A model generated the notes under the pieces. The model did not search any database. It saw nothing but the letters and a program-made list of their open reading frames with translations, and was not told the DNA's origin. Shown one piece after another: positions 54,785 to 62,587 of a stretch of DNA of 64,000 nucleotides. Source of the stretch: Methylovorus glucosotrophus (lineage in GTDB: Bacteria > Pseudomonadota > Gammaproteobacteria > Burkholderiales > Methylophilaceae); contig NZ_VMSE01000001.1 in assembly GCF_009858335.1 (NCBI RefSeq), forward strand, positions 1,550,001-1,614,000. The letters are read 5' to 3'. Position 1 is the first letter of the stretch. Each line of letters opens with the position of its first letter. Made by a program: the position numbers and the translations under genes.

Positions 54785-55795
54785 ATGCGTTACCTGCTGC
54801 CCCTGCTCACGGCATTAAGCCTTATCCCCACTGCGCATGCGTTTGACCGTGCAAAACTGATGGATTCCTTTTTCTCGATCGTCATGATCCGTGGATATAA
54901 CCAGAATGGTAGTCTGGCTTATGGCTCCGGGGTGATCGTCGCCCCTAATAAAGTGCTGACCAACTGTCATATTTTTCGCCAGACCAAAGAACCATGGATA
55001 TCCCGCGGCGAAGATACTTACACCATTGCCTCGATACAGGCGGACCGCTGGCATGACCTCTGCCTGATAACGACAGACAACCTGCCATTCAAACCTGCCA
55101 CGCTAGGCAAAGCCTCCGACATGAAAAAAGGCGAAGAGGTGATCGCCATTGGCCACTCCAGCGGCTCCCCTGCCCCCGTCACGTCACTGGGCACGGTGAA
55201 ATCAGCTTACCCGCTGGATGATGGCATCATCCTGCGCAGCACTGCCCGCTTTGCCCTTGGCGCCAGCGGCAGCGGCTTGTTTAACGAAGAAGGTCAGCTG
55301 GTGGGCATCAATACCTTCAAAACCATAGGGCGAGTCGCTTACTTCTATGCGGTACCGATTGAGTGGCTGGACAAGGTAGCCCAGCAGCCTGCTGAAAGTG
55401 TCATGCAAATCACCGGCAAGGCTTTCTGGGAGGAAGAGGAAGATACCAAACCCTACTTCCTGCGCATCGCCGTGCCAGAGCTGCAGGAAGACTGGCTGAA
55501 ACTGGAACAGATCGCCCAGAGCTGGGCCAAGGCAGAACCCAACAATACCGAGGCATGGTACGAATTGGGATGGGCTGAGGAAAAGCTTGCACGCACCGAA
55601 CAAGCTGAAAAACACTACCGCAAATCGCTGGCGCTGGATGCCAACAATACCGACGCCTTATTCAGGATAGGTGTTATCGCCAACGACAAGGGCGACAAGC
55701 AGGAAGTGCATAAAATCAGCGTGGCTTTGCTCAATCTGGATAAAAATATCGCAGAGGAATTCGGCAACACCGTGGGTTGCAAGCTGGAATGCTGA
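54785..55795 (+). CDS. Exported trypsin-like serine protease with C-terminal TPR
   Basis: This 336-residue protein has a signal peptide (MRYLLPLLTALSLIPTAHA). The trypsin-like domain (about 22–205) shows His in VLTNCHIFRQ, Asp in DRWHDLCLITTD and Ser in FALGASGSGLFNEEGQLVG, so the catalytic triad is complete. A TPR pair follows (about 245–310; EAWYELGWAEEKLARTEQAEKHYRKSLALDANN). There is no PDZ domain, unlike DegP/DegS. It probably acts in the periplasm; substrate unknown. The gene stands alone between uvrB and the aminotransferase gene. Confidence 0.87.
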   Translation: MRYLLPLLTALSLIPTAHAFDRAKLMDSFFSIVMIRGYNQNGSLAYGSGVIVAPNKVLTNCHIFRQTKEPWISRGEDTYTIASIQADRWHDLCLITTDNLPFKPATLGKASDMKKGEEVIAIGHSSGSPAPVTSLGTVKSAYPLDDGIILRSTARFALGASGSGLFNEEGQLVGINTFKTIGRVAYFYAVPIEWLDKVAQQPAESVMQITGKAFWEEEEDTKPYFLRIAVPELQEDWLKLEQIAQSWAKAEPNNTEAWYELGWAEEKLARTEQAEKHYRKSLALDANNTDALFRIGVIANDKGDKQEVHKISVALLNLDKNIAEEFGNTVGCKLEC

Positions 55796-55924
55796 AATAC
55801 CGAGCATGAATTTCATGACAAGCGCATGAAAGAACAATCAAAAAAACGCGCTGCCAGTTCCGCAGGATGGGTTTTGTGAGTAAAATTAGCGCTTTATCAC
55901 TCACCCCCATTCAAGGAAGTTACT

Positions 55925-57136
55925 TTGGAGCCCTTAGCTTTACCGCTCTCGCAGCGCGTTCAAACCATCAAAGAATCCCCTACTCTGGCTGTGACGGCAC
56001 GTGCAGCCAAGCTAAAGGCTGAAGGCCGCGACATTATTGGTCTCGGCGCTGGCGAACCCGATTTCGATACGCCGCAACACATCAAGGATGCCGCCAAAAA
56101 AGCCATCGACAGCGGCTTCACCAAGTACACCCCTGTCAGTGGCATTCCTGGCCTGAAAAAAGCCATCGTTGCCAAGTTCAAAAATGAAAACGGCTTTGAT
56201 TACACCGAAAAGGAAGTGATTGTCGGCGTAGGTGGCAAGCAATGTATTTTCAACCTGGCGCTGGCAGTGCTCAACCCGGGCGACGAAGTCATTGTGCCTG
56301 CGCCTTACTGGGTATCGTACGCTGACATCGCGATGGTGGCAGGTGCAAAGCCCGTGATTATCGAGTGCGGCATTGAACAAGGCTTCAAACTCACGCCAGC
56401 ACAACTCGAAGCCGCCATCACGCCGCAAACCCGCATGTTCATGATCAACTCGCCATCCAACCCCACAGGTTCGGTGTATACCCTGGCTGAGTTGCAGGCC
56501 CTGGGTGAGGTGCTGAAGAAGCATCCGCAGATTCTGGTTGCCACAGATGACATGTACGAACACGTCAACCTCACTGGCGAAAAATTCCATAACATCCTGA
56601 ATGCCACGCCTGAACTCAAGAGCCGCTGCATAGTGCTGAATGGCGTATCCAAAGCCTATTCCATGACCGGCTGGCGCATTGGCTATGCTGCAGGCCCAGC
56701 TCACATCATCAAGGCCATGGAGATTTTGCAGTCGCAATCCACCTCCAACCCCACCTCCATCTCACAAGTCGCTGCGCAAGCCGCGCTGGAAGGCCCGCAG
56801 GAATGCATCACCCCCATGGTAGAAGCATTCCGCGAGCGTCACGAGTACGTGGTGAATCGCTTCAACCAGATGCCAGGCCTCAAGTGTATCAAGGCTGGCG
56901 GCGCGTTTTATGCCTTCCCCGATGCGCGCGTTGCCATCGCCAACCTGCACAAGGCAGGCGTAATTAGCGATACCACCGATATGGCCTTGTCAGAATACCT
57001 GCTGGAAAATGTCGGCGTTGCCGTCGTTCCCGGTTCTGCATTCGGTGCCGAAGGCTATTTCCGTATCTCGTTTGCCACGTCCATGGAAAACCTGAGAAAC
57101 GCCCTCGACCGGATTGAAAAGGCACTTACTGTTTGA
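55925..57136 (+). CDS. Class I pyridoxal-phosphate aminotransferase (aspartate type)
   Basis: This 403-residue aspartate aminotransferase subgroup I-gamma protein has LSQRVQTIKESPTLAVTARA at the N-terminus and DIIGLGAGEPDFDTPQHIKDAA. NSPSNPTGSVY, the PLP lysine in LNGVSKAYSMTGWRIGYAAGP and C-terminal GEGYFRISFATS-like residues (AEGYFRISFATSMENL) complete the site. It should exchange amino groups between aspartate and 2-oxoglutarate, possibly also prephenate. The start is TTG at 55925, with AAGGAAG a few bases upstream. It lies before the tRNA genes. Confidence 0.93.
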   Translation: MEPLALPLSQRVQTIKESPTLAVTARAAKLKAEGRDIIGLGAGEPDFDTPQHIKDAAKKAIDSGFTKYTPVSGIPGLKKAIVAKFKNENGFDYTEKEVIVGVGGKQCIFNLALAVLNPGDEVIVPAPYWVSYADIAMVAGAKPVIIECGIEQGFKLTPAQLEAAITPQTRMFMINSPSNPTGSVYTLAELQALGEVLKKHPQILVATDDMYEHVNLTGEKFHNILNATPELKSRCIVLNGVSKAYSMTGWRIGYAAGPAHIIKAMEILQSQSTSNPTSISQVAAQAALEGPQECITPMVEAFRERHEYVVNRFNQMPGLKCIKAGGAFYAFPDARVAIANLHKAGVISDTTDMALSEYLLENVGVAVVPGSAFGAEGYFRISFATSMENLRNALDRIEKALTV

Positions 57137-57224
57137 TTATAAAAGCATAAGATCAGGCGGATTTTAGCCACATTTTTCCGCAAAAAAACAGTCGATTTTA
57201 CACGCTGTTTTTTGCACAAAAATG

Positions 57225-57253
57225 TTGACCGAAGCCCGCCGAGTCTTTATAGT
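57225..57253 (+). promoter_or_regulatory. Sigma-70 promoter of the tRNA-Asn genes
   Basis: TTGACC (57225–57230) and TATAGT (57248–57253) are separated by exactly 17 bases. Transcription would begin near 57260, about nine bases before the tRNA. A GC-rich discriminator (AGCGCC) follows the -10 box, as in growth-rate-controlled stable RNA promoters. Confidence 0.85.
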
Positions 57254-57268
57254 AGCGCCTTCATCGAT

Positions 57269-57344
57269 TCCCCGATAGCTCAGTCGGTAGAGCAACGGAC
57301 TGTTAATCCGTGTGTCCCTGGTTCGAGCCCAGGTCGGGGAGCCA
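57269..57344 (+). tRNA. tRNA-Asn (anticodon GTT), copy 1
   Basis: This is a 76-base cloverleaf. The acceptor TCCCCGA pairs with TCGGGGA. The D-arm is GCTC-AGTCGGTA-GAGC, the anticodon loop CTGTTAA carries GTT, the T-arm contains GGTTCGAGCC, and CCA is encoded. A hairpin terminator-like element follows at once. Confidence 0.97.
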
Positions 57345-57348
57345 AATA

Positions 57349-57380
57349 TGAAAAAGCCCACAGTCTTGTGGGCTTTTTTT
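57349..57380 (+). terminator. Intrinsic terminator after tRNA-Asn copy 1
   Basis: AAAAAGCCCACA pairs with TGTGGGCTTTTT over a four-base loop, followed by T residues. It lies between the two tRNA copies, so the second copy may be read only by read-through or a separate promoter. Confidence 0.9.
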
Positions 57381-57401
57381 CCGATGAACTTTGACCGATA
57401 T

Positions 57402-57477
57402 TCCCCGATAGCTCAGTCGGTAGAGCAACGGACTGTTAATCCGTGTGTCCCTGGTTCGAGCCCAGGTCGGGGAGCCA
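57402..57477 (+). tRNA. tRNA-Asn (anticodon GTT), copy 2
   Basis: It is identical over all 76 bases to copy 1. It lies 57 bases after it and is again followed by a similar terminator. The two tRNA-plus-terminator blocks (57269–57401 and 57402–57534) form a tandem duplication of about 133 bases. Confidence 0.97.
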
Positions 57478-57482
57478 GATAT

Positions 57483-57514
57483 AAAAAAAGCCCACCGTTT
57501 TGTGGGCTTTTTTG
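57483..57514. terminator. Intrinsic terminator after tRNA-Asn copy 2
   Basis: AAAAAAAGCCCAC pairs with GTGGGCTTTTTTT around a short loop. A-runs on the left allow it to serve the convergent SnoaL gene as well, which ends 21 bases to the right. Confidence 0.9.
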
Positions 57515-57534
57515 TTTTACAGCTCAGCGCTCAA

Positions 57535-58413
57535 TCAGAATCCGAATTTTCCATTCTGATTTTTCCAACCCTGCCGCGGCGGGATTGCTTCCATGGTGTC
57601 CCAATGTTCAGCGATCTTGCCGTTCTGCACGCGGAAAAGATCGTAAAAAGAAGTCCACTTGCCGGCAAACTCCCCTTCACTGATCACCAGTACGAAATTG
57701 CCTTCGCCCAATATCTGATGCACGCGGTTATATTTCATGGTGATGCCTTGCTCGGCCAGATATTTAAGGGCTGCACCCAGGCCTGACAAGCCATCTGCAA
57801 TTGCCGGGTTATGCTGGATGTAATGATCACCGTCAAAGTAAGACGCCAGCTTTTCCAGCTTGCCATTCACCAGGACATCATCGACGAAATCGGCCACCAG
57901 CTTTTTATTAGCGGCGGTTTTTTCAAGGTCTTTGATGGTTTTATCCCCGTCCGTCATGGTGTGCCCACTCGGGTTGGCTTGTGCAGGCGTTTGCTGCAAG
58001 TTATCCCAGTGCTCGACGATTTTTCCATGTTCAAACCGGAATATATCGAACCCGATCTTGGGGCCAAAAAAATCATATTCCGTGTGGGTGATCACAAAGT
58101 CGCCATCTTGCAGCACCCTGACGGTATTGACCTTGGCACTGCCTTTGGGCAATTGCTGCAAGACCGCACCAAACCCTGCCAAACCATCGCCTACATTCAG
58201 GTTATGTTGAATATATTTTTCGGCATTAATGTAGCCAACGGGTGCCTGTTCGCCGGTTTCGATACTTTTGAGTAACTGAATTACCTGTTCCTTTGCTGTG
58301 GGTGTCATAGCAGTTTCCTTTCTTTCAGAGGTGGGGGCGGCGAAACTTTTCATCGCCAGAAGCAAAAGCCCTATCGCAAAAAGCGATGGCATCTTGTCAA
58401 CATTCATACGCAT
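57535..58413 (-). CDS. Exported protein with two SnoaL-like domains
   Basis: This 292-residue protein has a signal peptide (about 1–25, ending SFAA). Two tandem NTF2/SnoaL-like domains follow: about 40–150, with EKYIQHNLNVGDGLAGFGAVL, and about 165–285, with DHYIQHNPAIADGLSGLGAALKYL. The shared motif YIQHN-x(5)-DGL-x-G-x-GA and the endings HGKIVEHWDNLQ and NGKIAEHWDTME show an internal duplication. Members of this fold are cyclases, isomerases or binding proteins; the function here is unknown. GGAG upstream of the ATG at 58413 supports the start. It is divergent from an AraC regulator that may control it. Confidence 0.85.
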   Translation of the reverse strand: MRMNVDKMPSLFAIGLLLLAMKSFAAPTSERKETAMTPTAKEQVIQLLKSIETGEQAPVGYINAEKYIQHNLNVGDGLAGFGAVLQQLPKGSAKVNTVRVLQDGDFVITHTEYDFFGPKIGFDIFRFEHGKIVEHWDNLQQTPAQANPSGHTMTDGDKTIKDLEKTAANKKLVADFVDDVLVNGKLEKLASYFDGDHYIQHNPAIADGLSGLGAALKYLAEQGITMKYNRVHQILGEGNFVLVISEGEFAGKWTSFYDLFRVQNGKIAEHWDTMEAIPPRQGWKNQNGKFGF

Positions 58414-58451
58414 TTAAAGCTCCATAGGGAAAAAGACATTAAAGATAAGAC

Positions 58452-58482
58452 GAGGTAATATTAGGAAATTGATTGAGGTAAT
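58452..58482. promoter_or_regulatory. Direct repeats in SnoaL/AraC divergent spacer
   Basis: GAGGTAAT occurs at 58452–58459 and 58475–58482, 23 bases apart (about two helical turns) on the same face. AraC-family regulators typically bind such direct repeats, and the spacer belongs to an AraC-type gene. Confidence 0.5.
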
Positions 58483-58505
58483 CACAGGTATTTTTGGCGC
58501 TATTT

Positions 58506-59435
58506 ATGGTAAATAAAAGACATTTTCTGAACACGCGCGAAAAAACATCGCCTCCCGCCCTGGAACGCGTGGTCTATACACCACCAGCGTCTTATGGGCT
58601 GGACATTGAAGTGATTCCATTTGCCATCCTGAGAACGCGAATTCTTGAAAACCGTTTCCGGCAGGCGCACCAGATTAACTTCTACCTGATGCTGCTGATC
58701 ACGGAGGGTAGCTCTACCCCGGTGGTGGATTACCGCCCCATTGAATGCAGCAAAGGGACGCTGCTATTGCTGAGCCCTAACCAGGCGCTGCAATTTGATC
58801 TTAATGAAGGTTGCGATGGATGGATGATCATTTTCAAGGCGGAGTTTCTGACGTCTTCGAATGAAGATGCAGGCGTCAATATCTTCATGGCCAATGCGAT
58901 GCATGGTGCTGCAGCCAAGCTGAATCTGGCGGCGGATGCAGAAAGCATTATTTGCGCACGCATGAAGCAGATGCATGCAGATACCCTGGCAGCCGGCACC
59001 AAAGCCATGAAGAATGCCATGCTGAGGTTTGAGTTGCAGGCGGTGATGCTAAGACTGACGATGCTGGGAGAACAGATGGCGGAGACTGAGCCGCATCCGG
59101 CTGAGCTTTCCCGGTTCCGGCGATTCAGAAAACTGGTTGAAGAGAAGTTCGCGCATCAACACGCAGTGGCCGACTATGCTGCTGAACTGGGCTGCACAGT
59201 GAAGAGTCTGACACGGGCAACACAGGCAGCGGTTACCATGGGGGCCAAGGAATACATTGCAGCCAGAATTAACCTGGAAGCCAAACGCCTGCTCACACAT
59301 ACCCAGATGCCGGTCACCATCATCGCTGAAGTGTTGGGGTTTGATGAAGCAACTAACTTCGTCAAATTTTTTAAACGCAATAGCGGAATGGCACCGAATG
59401 CATTCCGCAAACTACATTATTCGATTTATAACTGA
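58506..59435 (+). CDS. AraC-family transcriptional regulator
   Basis: This 309-residue protein has an N-terminal cupin-like effector domain (about 30–180; YRPIECSKGTLLLLSPNQALQFDL). The double helix-turn-helix lies at about 205–305, with HAVADYAAELGCTVKSLTRATQ and MPVTIIAEVLGFDEATNFVKFFKRNSGMAPNAFR, the standard AraC signature. ATG at 58506 is used; a TTG four codons upstream is possible. Ligand unknown. It probably regulates the divergent SnoaL gene and itself. Confidence 0.9.
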   Translation: MVNKRHFLNTREKTSPPALERVVYTPPASYGLDIEVIPFAILRTRILENRFRQAHQINFYLMLLITEGSSTPVVDYRPIECSKGTLLLLSPNQALQFDLNEGCDGWMIIFKAEFLTSSNEDAGVNIFMANAMHGAAAKLNLAADAESIICARMKQMHADTLAAGTKAMKNAMLRFELQAVMLRLTMLGEQMAETEPHPAELSRFRRFRKLVEEKFAHQHAVADYAAELGCTVKSLTRATQAAVTMGAKEYIAARINLEAKRLLTHTQMPVTIIAEVLGFDEATNFVKFFKRNSGMAPNAFRKLHYSIYN

Positions 59436-59463
59436 CGAGACATCGCCATTGGGCATGGCAGCA

Positions 59464-61101
59464 TCATGGCGCACTTTTTTCGCGAAAAGTACCGCTGACA
59501 TCAGGATTTTTAAATAGCCAGTCATCCTTGGCTGCACAGGTTTTGGTCTTCATCTCGAAGGCAATCAGCAAGGCACAGAACAAGTCATCGTGGCTAAGCG
59601 GTGCATCTTCATATGCCTTGATCATGCTGACCGGGTAGTCAAAGTGTTTACCGGCCCAGAAAACGGCAGGAACGTGGGTTTGTTCTATCGGCGCGGTGGC
59701 ATAAGGAGCTGCATGCAGGTATACGCCCTTCTCCCCTAATGATTCACCATGATCACTGACATAAAACATCGCGGTTGCATGGGTGTTGTCGTACTTTTTC
59801 AAGAAATCGATAACATTGGCTAAAAAGTAATCGGTATAGCGAACCGCGTTGTCGTAGCCGTTATTGATTTCTTGCTGGCTGCAACTACGAAGCTCGCCCG
59901 TCATGCAGACAGGTTTGAAATACTCAAAGGCTTGGGGGTAGCGCCGGTAGTATTCCGGCCCATGGTTACCCATCTGATGCAGCACTATCAATATATCTTT
60001 GCCTTTATGCCCTTCGATATATTTATCCAGGCCTGAAAGCATGCCGATATCGCGGCATTCCGTATCGCACTCAGGATTGAATGTAGGACTCTTGAAGTCT
60101 TGATATTCAACGCGGGTAGCCACTCCTTTGGAGTCGGAGTTGTTATCACGCCAGAGGACTTGCACGCCCTCTTCTGACAGCACATCAAGCGCGTTTTTAT
60201 ACTGGCTGGCCTTCTGACGCGTGTAATGTTCACGGCCCAAGGAGGAAAACATGCAAGGCACCGATTCACCTGTGGATGTTCCACAGGAGCTGACATGCTT
60301 GAAGCTGATGACATCGCGCTTTGCCAGCTCGGGATTTGTCGGGCGGTCATAGCCATTGAGCGAAAAACGATCCGCCCTGGCTGTTTCACCCACCACCAGG
60401 ATGACAAGTTCGTTCTCGGGATGCACACCCACCTCCTGCGTATCGGCCGCAGACTCATGCAACACGGTTTTCAAGCTTGCTGCTCGTGCATATTGGCTGA
60501 CATATGACAGGGTCGAATAACTCCACCCCGTTGGGTTTGCATAAAGCCGGGTAATCTTGTGCTCTTTCACAAAACCGGTGAAATTGGAGAGAGCAATGAC
60601 AATCGACAGAATCAGCGCCAGTAACAGCCACAAGGAAAGTTTGACGCGTGAAACCAGCTCTCGCTTACGTCCTTCGGAGGCCGGCCAGTAGCTTATGGCG
60701 ATCGCCGCTGGGATCAGGCCCAGAACCAGGAACCGCAAGACCATGCTGGCATTGACCAAGCCGGCGATTTCCTTGACATCGGTCTCAAAGATATTGTTAA
60801 TCATCACAACATCGATCACCACGCCGTAATGATCCATGTAATAAGCAGCCAGCGACGAAACAAGCAACAAGGTGGTCAGTACCCATTTGCCCATCCTGCC
60901 ATGGCATACCCACAACAGGAAAAGCACAGTGCTTAGCGCAAAAAATAAGGCAATGCTGGAAAAGTGCAGCAAGTTGATACTGAAAGGCTTATCCAGAGGA
61001 TAAATTTCAAGCAACTTGGCCCATAGCGAAAGATTGGCCGCGAGTATGAAAAACAGCGAGGCAATCGCGAGAAAGCGGGTTTGGCGGGTAAAAATGTTCA
61101 T
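59464..61101 (-). CDS. Lipid A phosphoethanolamine transferase (EptA-like)
   Basis: In this 545-residue inner-membrane protein, five N-terminal helices (about 8–180) anchor a periplasmic sulfatase-fold domain. The catalytic Thr lies in VVGETARADRFSLNGY. Zinc ligands lie in that motif, in HQMGNHGPEYYRRYP and in YVSDHGESLGEKGVYLHAAPY. Multiple Cys pairs (SSCGTSTGESVPCM; PECDTECRDIG) match the disulphides of EptA/MCR enzymes. It transfers phosphoethanolamine to lipid A and lowers binding of cationic peptides. ATG at 61101 with AAGGTG upstream is chosen over a TTG 20 codons earlier. Confidence 0.93.
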   Translation of the reverse strand: MNIFTRQTRFLAIASLFFILAANLSLWAKLLEIYPLDKPFSINLLHFSSIALFFALSTVLFLLWVCHGRMGKWVLTTLLLVSSLAAYYMDHYGVVIDVVMINNIFETDVKEIAGLVNASMVLRFLVLGLIPAAIAISYWPASEGRKRELVSRVKLSLWLLLALILSIVIALSNFTGFVKEHKITRLYANPTGWSYSTLSYVSQYARAASLKTVLHESAADTQEVGVHPENELVILVVGETARADRFSLNGYDRPTNPELAKRDVISFKHVSSCGTSTGESVPCMFSSLGREHYTRQKASQYKNALDVLSEEGVQVLWRDNNSDSKGVATRVEYQDFKSPTFNPECDTECRDIGMLSGLDKYIEGHKGKDILIVLHQMGNHGPEYYRRYPQAFEYFKPVCMTGELRSCSQQEINNGYDNAVRYTDYFLANVIDFLKKYDNTHATAMFYVSDHGESLGEKGVYLHAAPYATAPIEQTHVPAVFWAGKHFDYPVSMIKAYEDAPLSHDDLFCALLIAFEMKTKTCAAKDDWLFKNPDVSGTFREKSAP

Positions 61102-61205
61102 CACCTTAATATTGTTATCATGAAGTAGCCAACGCCTGACACGTTGACGGAGAAACTCCAAAGCCCAGCGTAAATGCTCAGGCGATCACTTCAATGCAAA
61201 TCCAA

Positions 61206-61230
61206 ACAAAAAGCCTGCGATCAGCAGGCT
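61206..61230 (-). terminator. Intrinsic terminator after the PilZ gene
   Basis: Read on the minus strand, AGCCTGC pairs with GCAGGCT over a five-base loop and is followed by TTTTTGTTT. It lies 31 bases after the PilZ stop and upstream of the phosphoethanolamine transferase gene. Confidence 0.85.
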
Positions 61231-61260
61231 CTGTTGATTCATTCAATTAATGCAGTCGGC

Positions 61261-61653
61261 TTATTCCGCCGCAATCTGCTGCTTGTGCAGCAAGCGCTCA
61301 AGATAGGCAATATAGCGCATCAAGCGGGCTTGGGTTTGCGGCTTAACGTCCACATAGGAAAACCCAGCACGGAAATGGCGTAGTGCAGTACCTTCGTTCA
61401 TTTCCAGTACATTTCTGACCAGCATGGTGACGTTGATTTCGCCAAACTCGGGCACCACAAAGTTACAGTCGTGATACGTCGCCCCAACCTCAAGTGTGCT
61501 GTGCTTGCTCTTGGGTAATACCAATGCCAGCCCTGCGATACTGATATCAAGTACAGGGAAGGAAGGTGCGCTTTCTATCATCGGGATAGTGCACAACAGC
61601 CCCGGTGGTGGAATACGGAAAAATTCCCGCTGATTATGTTCTGGATGAATCAT
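61261..61653 (-). CDS. PilZ domain c-di-GMP-binding protein
   Basis: This 130-residue protein has a single PilZ domain. The c-di-GMP motif RxxxR is in QREFFRIPPP, and the (D/N)xSxxG motif is DISIAGLAL. A helical C-terminal tail (ARLMRYIAYLERLLHKQQ) follows. It should bind c-di-GMP and pass the signal to a partner such as the motility or polysaccharide machinery. It fits with the two EAL-GGDEF proteins and PilU in the window. It is a single gene, with its own terminator. Confidence 0.9.
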   Translation of the reverse strand: MIHPEHNQREFFRIPPPGLLCTIPMIESAPSFPVLDISIAGLALVLPKSKHSTLEVGATYHDCNFVVPEFGEINVTMLVRNVLEMNEGTALRHFRAGFSYVDVKPQTQARLMRYIAYLERLLHKQQIAAE

Positions 61654-61696
61654 GGTTTTTTTATCATTGAATTAAAGTTATTACAAAACCGAAAGT

Positions 61697-61730
61697 CGGT
61701 TTCAGGCGCGCCCTGACGCCTCTGAAACCG
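61697..61730. repeat. Hairpin upstream of the PilZ gene
   Basis: CGGTTTCA-GGCG and CGCC-TC-TGAAACCG form a 12-base stem with a two-base bulge. It lies 44 bases upstream of the PilZ start on its transcribed strand. The remainder of the spacer shows only the next gene's terminator. Confidence 0.35.
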
Positions 61731-61775
61731 ATAACCCTTGAGTAGGATTCTAGCAGGTATTTTTCCTGCCTGAAT

Positions 61776-61807
61776 GAAAAATGCCACGCGAAAATCTTGC
61801 GTGGCAT
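61776..61807 (-). terminator. Intrinsic terminator after the DUF2059 gene
   Basis: On the minus strand ATGCCACGC pairs with GCGTGGCAT over nine bases and is followed by TTTTCATTC. It lies 26 bases after the DUF2059 stop. Confidence 0.85.
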
Positions 61808-61832
61808 GACTTTTACATTTCAAGCAAAGTTG

Positions 61833-62336
61833 TTACTGTGCTTTGCGAAACTCGACAGCCCCCTCTTGTGCCGCCTGCTGGATTCGATCCTGTACCGGGA
61901 CCAACAGCTTCTGGCTTTCCAGGATGATTTGCTGGGTAACCGCTGGCATTTTGTTCATGGCCGATTTGCCTGCTGGCGTTTTATAAAATGCGGTCAGGGC
62001 ATTCACTTCTTCCTGGGTAAAGTTCTTTTTGTAGAGGCTGGTATAAATGCTCTGGAAGTTTTCCCAGGTCATGACTTCAGCCATGATGCTGGAAATTTTT
62101 TCCGACGTGGTATTCAAAACTTTTTCCTGTTGCGGATTCAATTGCTTTCCGCCCAATTGCCCAAGAATCGAGGCTTTTACCGAGCTTGCATTTTGTGCCC
62201 GGATTTTTTCCAGCATCTGCTTGGCATTCATGGCATCCAGCAGATTTTTAATCGACTCATCAGTGGGCGCACTTTCCGCTGCCAGCGATTGAAAAGAGAG
62301 AAGCAAAGCGAAGATACATACGATAAAACGTGTCAC
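61833..62336 (-). CDS. Exported DUF2059 domain protein
   Basis: This 167-residue protein has a signal peptide (MTRFIVCIFALLLSFQSLAA). The mature part is helical, with the DUF2059 segment MTWENFQSIYTSLYKKNFTQEEVNALTAFYKTPAGKSAMNKMPAV. The family is common in Gram-negative periplasms and has no assigned function. The start is GTG at 62336, preceded by a strong CAGGAGG. The start region lies in the palindrome GTCACGTGAC (62332–62341). Confidence 0.86.
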   Translation of the reverse strand: MTRFIVCIFALLLSFQSLAAESAPTDESIKNLLDAMNAKQMLEKIRAQNASSVKASILGQLGGKQLNPQQEKVLNTTSEKISSIMAEVMTWENFQSIYTSLYKKNFTQEEVNALTAFYKTPAGKSAMNKMPAVTQQIILESQKLLVPVQDRIQQAAQEGAVEFRKAQ

Positions 62337-62502
62337 GTGACCTCCTGTAGAGTATGTCGGTTAGATGGCAAAAGCCCGATTCAGGCCACTATCGAACGTA
62401 AATCATACTCTAATGGGTCACCTTGTGGGTGCTCCGCTAATGTAAATACTCCCTGTGTCAAAAAAACATTAAGTCACCTCACTCCCCCCATTCACTATCA
62501 TT

Positions 62503-62527
62503 GGATTGCCTCACCCAGAGGCAATCC
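62503..62527. repeat. 10-base perfect hairpin downstream of the Crp/Fnr gene
   Basis: GGATTGCCTC and GAGGCAATCC pair perfectly over a five-base loop. It lies about 60 bases after the Crp/Fnr stop on the minus strand but lacks a U-run. It could slow transcription or be a binding site in front of the DUF2059 gene. Confidence 0.45.
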
Positions 62528-62587
62528 CCTCCACTTTCCCGCAGTCACTGCCACACGCACCCGGTAGATACTGGCCTGATTCCCCCT

